From contig ML133471.1 in the NCBI GenBank assembly GCA_003864495.1, forward strand, positions 1,336,001-1,400,000: DNA of 64,000 nt, given 5' to 3'. Under the pieces are notes generated by a model. It ran no database searches and was not told where the DNA came from. It was given only the letters and a program-made list of their open reading frames with translations. The stretch is from Nemopilema nomurai (taxonomy: Eukaryota; Cnidaria; Scyphozoa; Rhizostomeae; Rhizostomatidae). This document shows positions 50,101 through 59,100 of the stretch, piece by piece (positions within the stretch are counted from its first letter, which is position 1; the number at the start of each line of letters is the position of its first letter). Made by a program: the position numbers and the translations under genes.

Positions 50101-53100
50101 ATAAGAATGCATTTTGCTTATATTAACAAGACTTGCAGGATTTGTAATACATGAACCTCGTCTAAGTGTAGCCTCTTGATGGTAACGATCAATCATGGTT
50201 AAATTATACCCTAAAACAGTAATGGCCTAGTTGAAACTACATTGAAATACACGCTTATTGTTACCTATAGGCCAAGAGACCCGAGTAACCGCAACTTGAG
50301 ATTAGCATACCACTCAGGGTATGCCCCGACCAGCTAGCCAGCCTTGCGTAGCAAAGGTAATCGCGAAGAGCATTTACATTTTGGCCTGCTACGTTTCTAA
50401 ACTAGGGATTGAATTTTGCAATTCACTGATCGAGTATGAGAGGGATTGAATTGTAGCTATAGCAAGAGTCAGCTTCATTTGCAAATACTCCTCCACCTTT
50501 TCTTCCTAGACCGCGCTCCGGCACATTTCGCTACCAAAAAGAGTCACACAATTCAGTCACATCCATGTTTCTTTTTTCAACTGTGGCTTTTCGAATGTAG
50601 AGCTTGGGGACGGGGAGAATCCAAGGAAATTCACGAGGAGAAAAGGTTAAAAACATCTATATATCTTATTTTGTTTTCAATATTTGAATTGTAGTGTATA
50701 GATTTCTCGTTCGATTTGAGTCAGAGCTTACAGCACTCAAAATTAAAACTGTACAGGTATTCGAAGTAGTACGGTGCATATCGGAAGGGGTGTGAAGAAA
50801 ACTCGATTGGGAATTAGCTCGCCACAAACAACAGGCTGCTTGAAACCGTTCCTTTTGACTTGTCCATGCAACTGGTTTTGGATCTAAAAGAGAGACATGC
50901 ATTTGATTATGAACGGTGCCTGGATAAGAGTTTTCCTACAAAATTACGAGCCGTAGCAGCTTTCTAAGAACATGTGAAGCAGGCTTCGTTAGCAAGCCAT
51001 GTATAATGCAAATGGGTGGTACTCTCTATCCTATTTGAAGTCTAATGAATCTGTGCCCAGGAAAGTGCCATGCGAGTTGATTTTTTCATATTCTTTTATT
51101 CGTAAGGTCTCGAGAGTCTTTCTGGAACCATGTCAAAGCTGGCAGAGAAGGAACTGCGGCCATCCTCGTACGTTTTGAGCACTAATAGTTTGTGCATTAC
51201 TAGAGAAAGCCACATTTACAGTCGTGTTAGTTTATTTTCGCAATGCCTACGAAAAGCTAGGGTTGTATCATAAATATTGTCATTCTGCTTCTTTTTCCAC
51301 ATAATAGGTCATTAGAGATGATGTTTTTCACATCATCGTTACCTACATTCATTTTTTGTTGTTGACTACCCTAATTCTTTATTTAGATTACGTCATAATG
51401 AATCACTAGAGTTTCTTGGAGATTCAGTTCTAGAAGTTATCGTAAGGTGGGTTGACTTTTAAAAGTTTATTTTGCATTTGAATGGATTCTTAGTAGCTCG
51501 AAGCAAATAGCCCAAGCTCAAGTATAAATAGTGCAATGCCTAACGTAACCTTGCGGTACATTGCCTATTCTTTATCAAGATATAATGCGGGATTAAATAC
51601 CATACCCTACCATACCATACCATGCCATACCAAACAGTACCACACCAAACCATGCCATATCATACCATGCCATGCCATACCATACCATACAATACCATAC
51701 CACACCATACCATACCATACCATACCATACCATTCCATGCCATACCAAACAGTACCACACCAAACCATGCCATATCATACCATGCCATACCATTCCATAC
51801 CATACCATACCATACCATACCATACCATACCATACCATTCCATGCCATACCAAACAGTACCACACCAAACCATGCCATATCATACCATGCCATACCATTC
51901 CATACCATACCATACCATACCATACCATACCATACCATACCATACCATTCCATGCCATACCAAACAGTACCACACCAAACCATGCCATATCATACCATGC
52001 CATACCATTCCATACCATACCATACCATACCATACCATACCATACATACCATACCATTCCATGCCATACCAAACAGTACCACACCAAACCATGCCATATC
52101 ATACCATGCCATACCATTCCATACCATACCATACCATACCATTCCATGCCATACCAAACAGTACCACACCAAACCATGCCATATCATACCATGCCATACC
52201 ATTCCATACCATACCATACCATACCATACCATTCCATGCCATACCAAACAGTACCACACCAAACCATGCCATATCATACCATGCCATACCATTCCATACC
52301 ATACCATACCATACCATACCATTCCATTCCATGCCATACCAAACAGTACCACACCAAACCATGCCATATCATACCATGCCATACCATTCCATACCATACC
52401 ATACCATACCATACCATACCATACCATACCATTCCATGCCATACCAAACAGTACCACACCAAACCATGCCATATCATACCATGCCATACCATTCCATACC
52501 ATACCATACCATACCATACCATACCATACCATTCCATGCCATACCAAACAGTACCACACCAAACCATGCCATATCATACCATGCCATACCATTCCATACC
52601 ATACCATACCATACCATACCATTCCATGCCATACCAAACAGTACCACACCAAACCATGCCATATCATACCATGCCATACCATTCCATACCATACCATACC
52701 ATACCATACCATTCCATGCCATACCAAACAGTACCACACCAAACCATGCCATATCATACCATGCCATACCATACCATACCATACCATACCATACCATACC
52801 ATACCATATTAACCATACCATACCATACCATACAATAACATACCATACAATAACATACCATACCATTCTATGCCATACCATATCACACCATACCATACCA
52901 TACCATACCATACTACACAATACCATACCATACCAAACTATGCCATGTTGTATCATGCTGTTCTTTACCATATGGTACCCTTCTATTCATTGCCATTCTA
53001 TTGCATTAACATACCACAGATATACAATGTTGCCCCAAGCTCCACTTGAATTTGCTGTTACCTCACCTTACCTAAACCCATCCCCAACCCATTTCTGTTT

Positions 53101-56100
53101 TTGACGATTCTCAGACCCAGTCAATATTAATTGCAGCTCGCGATTGTTTTTTCTGTTTGGAACCAAATCTGAAGGAGAGCTGTCGAAATTCAGGTCATCG
53201 CTTGTAGGCAATGCACAGCTGGCTGAAATAGCAAGGGTTAGTTTTCAATTATTTGCACAGTTTAATGATTATACTGCTGCAGGAACAAAGCAGGAGCTTT
53301 TCATGCTCCACTATGATCTACATGCCGTCTACAGTCTGAGGCTCTTAAAAGAACCATACTTATTGATAGGTGATTAAAGTGTATTTTTCTTTAAATGTTT
53401 ATTATGTAAATATAAATTTATATCTTAAAGTGTGTTTATCTTATAAGATATGACTGAAGAAAAAATTCTAGTGTCCTTTAACCCAGAAAAACCAATATTT
53501 GTTCTTGGAGTGTAACCAATTTTACCTAGTAGATGTATTTTGAGAAACTTGAATTAGAAACTTCTTTTTTCTTAGAGACTTGAATTAGAAGACTTCATGC
53601 TTTTTGGGCATTTGTAAGTGCTGCTTTAATCACCTTTTTCCAATAGCTTAACATATGACACAGTTTAGGAAATGGGAGCTTAAGCATTGTGACATATTTG
53701 ATGTAAAAATTTCTATCATCAATTTTGCTCAAGAAATATTTTGCTCTAGGTAAATTTGTGTCCATAGCAGCTTGGTTTAACATCCTCTTTCTTTCTTGGT
53801 GTTGCAAATTACTTTCTTTTAAGATTCTAGCGCCTAAATTGTGTTGTATTTTTCATCAAATAGTTGTTCTGTGATTTGTTGTCTTTATGTCTTTGTGCTA
53901 TGAGGACGATCTCTAAATGAACAGCCATTCAGACATACAGTTCTTTCTAAGTATCCCCCATCTCAATCGAAATCTTCTTGACATTTCCTATGCCTGGCAA
54001 TTCTTATTGTTTTTGTCACTCTTAGGGACTGGTCTAAGGTTCGAATGGACCAATCTTTAGCGAACTGCCTCGAAGCAGTTTTGGGTACATGTTTCTCTTT
54101 ATTTCTAATTTACGTTGTGAAATTATGACATTTGCGACAAAACTTTCTATTAACAGAATTATATTAATTTGAAATATGAAAGTATGAATCTGCAAAGACC
54201 CCTCTACCTGTTGTTAAAGGCTTGTAATCTGATCAGTGATGCAAATCAAGTCAAACTAATGTCTCTCGAACATCATTTGAAGTTCATTTCATTTGAAGAA
54301 CATTCCAGCCATTCTAGCGCATTTCTAGCCATCTATCTTTACCATGTGATTATCATGACGATTACCATGTCATTGTGTCATGTCGTGTCATTACCATGTC
54401 ATTGTGTCATGTCATGTCATGTCATGTCATTACCCTGTCTTCGTGTCGTGTCGTGTCATTACCATGTCATTATCCATTCCTTTCATTTCATAGCTGCCGT
54501 TTATCTCGATGGTGGCTACGATCAGGCCGACAGACTTTTGCTGTTTCTCCAGTTTGAGGAAGAGGTAATTTCTTTTTAATCCACGATCCTACATATTATT
54601 CCCTTTTAAAATACTTTAAAGTTTGGTTGTGATTTGGTAGGAGTTACCTTTCTTGAAATACCGATTTTTGCCAAACTTGCTCAGCATTACATACACTCTT
54701 GTTTTTAATTTTCATTTTCACTAATTAACATTCAAGAATTTAGTGTGGCTATTAATTATCTCTGAACAATCTAATGGTTGCTCAAAAACTTCTTCTAAGT
54801 GTATTCAGTTTTTTTGACTTTCGTGTCAATTTAACTATAGAATATTAAGACCTGCTGTATCAAAGTCAAAAAATGCCACAAGTTTGTTCCAAATTATTAT
54901 CTGCGCATGTTAATGCAAGAGTGAGATCTTGATTTTGTTTATAGAAAAGCTTTTTTTCTCTGCAGGATTTGCGCAGAATCTGGACGGATTTGCCAAAACA
55001 TTCATTGCAGGTAAACAATTCGATTGACATCTGATTTTCTTTTGCGCTGCCACACTAGGCAGTTCGATACGAGTGAGGCCAATTCGACAATGCAAGTTAT
55101 CAACTTTTTCACTTTTATGGATATCAACCACCTGTTTATGTTGCTAGCTTTTTGCGCAAAAACGGACCAAAGTCGGTTTTCCAGAGTTTTCTAATCCATA
55201 TCGCTGTAGTATTGCGACATTTCAAGTATTTTCAATAACTTTACTGGTGTACGATCACATTCAAATGTCTCCTTTTTCACAATTTCTCCCACTGATGAGA
55301 TTTTTGTTTCCGTTGCTGCGCGTTGTTATTCAAAGAAAATGTTCGCCCGCGAGGACGTATCCATGTAAACTGGGCAACATAGATGATTCCGTTTCTCAGT
55401 CATCAACACCTTCTGACTGCGAGATTCCACTTTCCATATCAATACCTTCTGACTGCAGTCAACCTGGTTTTAACAGGATTTTTCTCATATTCATACGTAT
55501 TCGTATTCACGTGCTATCCGCAATGATGATGCACTGCTTCATTCTCAGGTCAGAGCACCAGGGGGTGATAGGCATCTCATCGAAAGGTCTCCACGTCTTC
55601 AGGTTTTTTCAAAGATTTCCCTATTATATCTTTAAAGCTTTAAGTCCAATGATTACCATTCACAAAACCGCTCCCCACCACCTTTTAATAAACTTTTCCT
55701 GTTTTCTTGGTTTACGAGTATCTCCTTGAATCTTGTGTATCTTGCATCAGCATTCAGTTTAAGCACAGTTATTGATTGATGACTTGTATTTTCTTGCATA
55801 TGAAGTTTATAACAAACTTTTTCCCCAGCAACTTCTAAAGCTAGAGCAGCAGCTTGGCCTAACTTTCAACCACATCAGTCTTCTTGCCCGTGCCTTCACC
55901 TTGTCTGCCAGTGAGAATGATGCTCTCACGAGGTAAATGCTAATTGCTCAGTCTTCTTGCCCGTGCCTTCACCTTGTCTGCCAGTGAGAATGATGCTCTC
56001 ACGGGGTAAATGCTAATTGCTCAGTCTTCTTGCCCGTGCCTTCACCTTGTCTGCCAGTGAGAATGATGCTCTCACGAGGTAAATGCTAATTGCTCAGTCT

Positions 56101-59100
56101 TCTTGCCCGTGCCCATTCAACCAATGAAATTCGCAGTTAATCCTCTGGACCGATTACTGAATCACACTTTAACAAGGGGTTTTCGGACGAATTTGGTTAT
56201 CTTGTCCATCTTTTCCTATAAGATTATTCGAGCCATAACATGAAGTTCTGCCTTTCTTTTCAAAGTGGAAATAACCAGCGACTCGAATTTCTGGGTGACT
56301 CTCTGTTGAAGTTCATCACATCGGATTACCTGTATCGCTATTTTCCGGACCACCAAGAAGGACACCTAACCGTGAGTGCTACGTTGTGAAGAGGGCGCCA
56401 CCCCAGCGCTCGTCACATTCTACATGGGTGCCCTTTTAGTGACGTCATCGGGAGACTAAGCTCGTTGGATGAAAGCAGCAGTGCAAAACCGTCTATATTA
56501 AAATGAGCTGGAAAATAGCTTCTTCAAAGCATAGAGTGAAATGAGCTCTTCCCACCTTTCTCACTTTTCTCAATTGCAAAAGCGATTTCTTTTCTAATCT
56601 AACTGGAGAAGATCACGAATAGGACTGTGCAAAGACGTAAATTTTAACAATATTTAACATGATGTAAGTTGATTCAATGGGCAGGGATTTTTGTAATTTG
56701 GACAGGGATTTAATTTTTGTAATTTGGTACTGACTATCATCTCCGATATCACTATCGTCTCCTTACGTTTTAAACATTTTCTTTTTTTCGAGCATGGAGC
56801 TAACGACCTTTATCCTAAGGAAGTATTATGCGTATTTTTTGTTATTCGTTCGCATCAATATTTAACAGTTGCTTCGCACATCTTTGGTGAATGCAAAAAC
56901 CCAAGCTGCTGTATTTCGAGAGCTTGGTATGGAAGAATTCATTGATTATGCCAAAGAACCGGCGAGTTGTTGTTCATTTTATTTCGTATATTCGTTTTGT
57001 TGCCTCTGGGAATCATGGATTTCAAATGTTTCAAAATGACCAGATGTCCAGACCCTCCTCAAGCAACCAAATTTGCTTCCTTTCCCGATGAACAATGTTT
57101 GATTCTTGGAAATTTGTGATTCTTGAATAGGCTCTTGAAAGTCTTAAACAACACATTCTATACCAGCCTAAACTATTCTTTCAAGCAGCCTTGTTTTGAA
57201 GCCTTCTTCCCAATTCTGTTTCCATACTACCCCTTGTTGTTCATTACTACTGAAGCTTAAAGATCTTCCATACTTAAACGACTTGAAATGCTGTTTAAAG
57301 CCAGGGTACCAGACTTCGTAAGCATTAGTAACACTGAGGCTTTCTTAGAATTTTCTTCGGGACAGTAAGCCTAGAGCCATTTGCAAGTGATAGTTTATGC
57401 CCTAGTTGATATTTAACTTCATTATAGTTTTGGCTATTGAAAAGAGAGGACAGGAGCCAATTTCTAATTTTTTCTGGAATGCAAAACTCACAATTTCGAT
57501 CTTCGAGTTCACTTCAATATCATACGACGCTCGTTTGGTCATTGAGTAATATTGTGTAATGGAAACATGCATAAGTTGACTTGAAAATAATACTTTCTTT
57601 GTTCTCTCTAAAGGAAGCGTACAGCTGTAAGATTTTTGCGAACATGTTTGAAGGTGCGTTTTACAATTTGTTGCCTGTGTGTCTTATGCCTATGCTGTGA
57701 TTAGACGTTGAGAAATATGCTGTCTTTTGGCCGATTTAATTATAGTTTTTGTAAACAAGTGAAGCGCATTGTTTTTTTTCACAATTGTATTGAAGGAGCA
57801 AATTTTATTTTAGTATTGCACTGTGCTAAAGCATACACAATGCTAGGCTTTTTGATGGTTGGATCAATAGGCCAAACCAAAAATTCAACGAAACAGTTAA
57901 AGCTTGTCTTGTGTAAGAAAGGCAAAATAAGCATTCAGTAAAGAGTAACATCGTCAAAGATGATATATTCATATGTGTAAGCTTATTGTGTTTTAGTCAT
58001 GAAGGCTACCGTTTTGAAAACTCTTCTTGACCACCATTCGAACATTTTAGGATCGCCTTTTGGCTGTGTATATATTTGCTTTTTCGTCTTTGATAAAATC
58101 TTCTTTTGGCAAATAGTCACACTTTAGTTTATACTTTAGCTCCGTGTATCTCGCACTTATATAATCCTAATATTTTATTCAGTTTATCAATAGTTGAAAA
58201 AGATCTTAATAATTTTTTAAAGTATCATTGATTTTAGTCATAATGCTCTTCAAATTGGTGGTTTTATGATATCAGTGCCATTTGAAAACCGGAGGCTCGA
58301 GATATTTTTAGAACAAGAAAGGTCACAATCCTTTTTGATGGATCAGGCACACCTCTCAGAGAATATCTAGGCTAGTGACGGAGAAAGTCGCAAACTGTTG
58401 CTTGTTTTTCGAGCTTTTTTGTTGTTGAAGATGTTTATGAGATGTTTTTTAAGATTAACTGCTGACACGCATGACTGATTCTTTTTTAGCGTTTATTGGG
58501 GCTGTTTTTGTCGATAAGGGGATTGATTATTGCAAGAAAATATGCGAAGTGACACTCTTTGGCAAGCTTGAGGTGAACAACTGGCTCTAAATGTCTCTTT
58601 TTTGTTATACTTAGGTAGCCAGGTTAAAAATGAATATTTCTTGCGACTTTTCTACCAGATGATCTCTATTCGTATTCAAGAGAGGGCTGGACAAGTTCAT
58701 GCCTCCTCCCTGCTCCTGCCAACCTTCGTTTTCTTTTGGTTCAAGATAATATTTGATTAATCCCATCAAGTAACCGTTTGGCAATGTTTTTCAAGAGTGG
58801 GTTGTTAATTGCCTTTATTTGCAGTAAATGCCTTTCAGTGGCTTAAGTTGTCAAATATTTGTGTATTTAAGTAAAACTGGTTGAAATCACGGTTTTAACT
58901 TACCAAACGTTCTAAAGAATTTAATTACTGTTTAGTTTTTGTCCATACGGACAAATAACGTTTCGCTTTGAAGCCGTAAAATCAAATAACGTTTTTGTCA
59001 GGTATGCGTGAAAGCAGCGAATTTTCGGCAAGTCATATTCAGTACTTGAAATCAAGGAAATGTTTAATTTGAAACTTGGGAATATTTAAGCTAAACTGGC

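Larger units (their letters stand above)
49835..54564 (+). other. DROSHA: DROSHA exons: RNase III domain a
   Basis: Exons: 49835-49942, 50510-50645, 51107-51167, 51387-51446, 53137-53236, 53576-53613, 54026-54084, 54494-54564. The signature [16 protein letters not shown] contains the metal-binding Glu568 and Asp572. The second acidic motif is [18 protein letters not shown] with Glu642. The usual THPS motif is replaced by RHIS near the start. The large CCATA satellite lies in the intron 51447-53136, directly after the signature exon. Confidence 0.9.

Noticed and set aside
51536..53104. ORFs of up to 522 codons (HTIPY repeats on +, MVWYG repeats on -)
   Set aside because: Produced by the CCATA pentamer satellite: any 5-base repeat without stop codons stays open in several frames on both strands. 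It lies in an intron between two well-supported DROSHA exons.
55952..56078. Duplicated 54-nt segments as true extra DROSHA exons
   Set aside because: The intervening intron would be only 19 bases, too short for known spliceosomes, although the frame would be kept. Donor competition is the likelier effect.
55876..56113. CRISPR-like array
   Set aside because: The repeats are directly adjacent without unique spacers, lie in a eukaryotic gene and derive from an exon-donor duplication.
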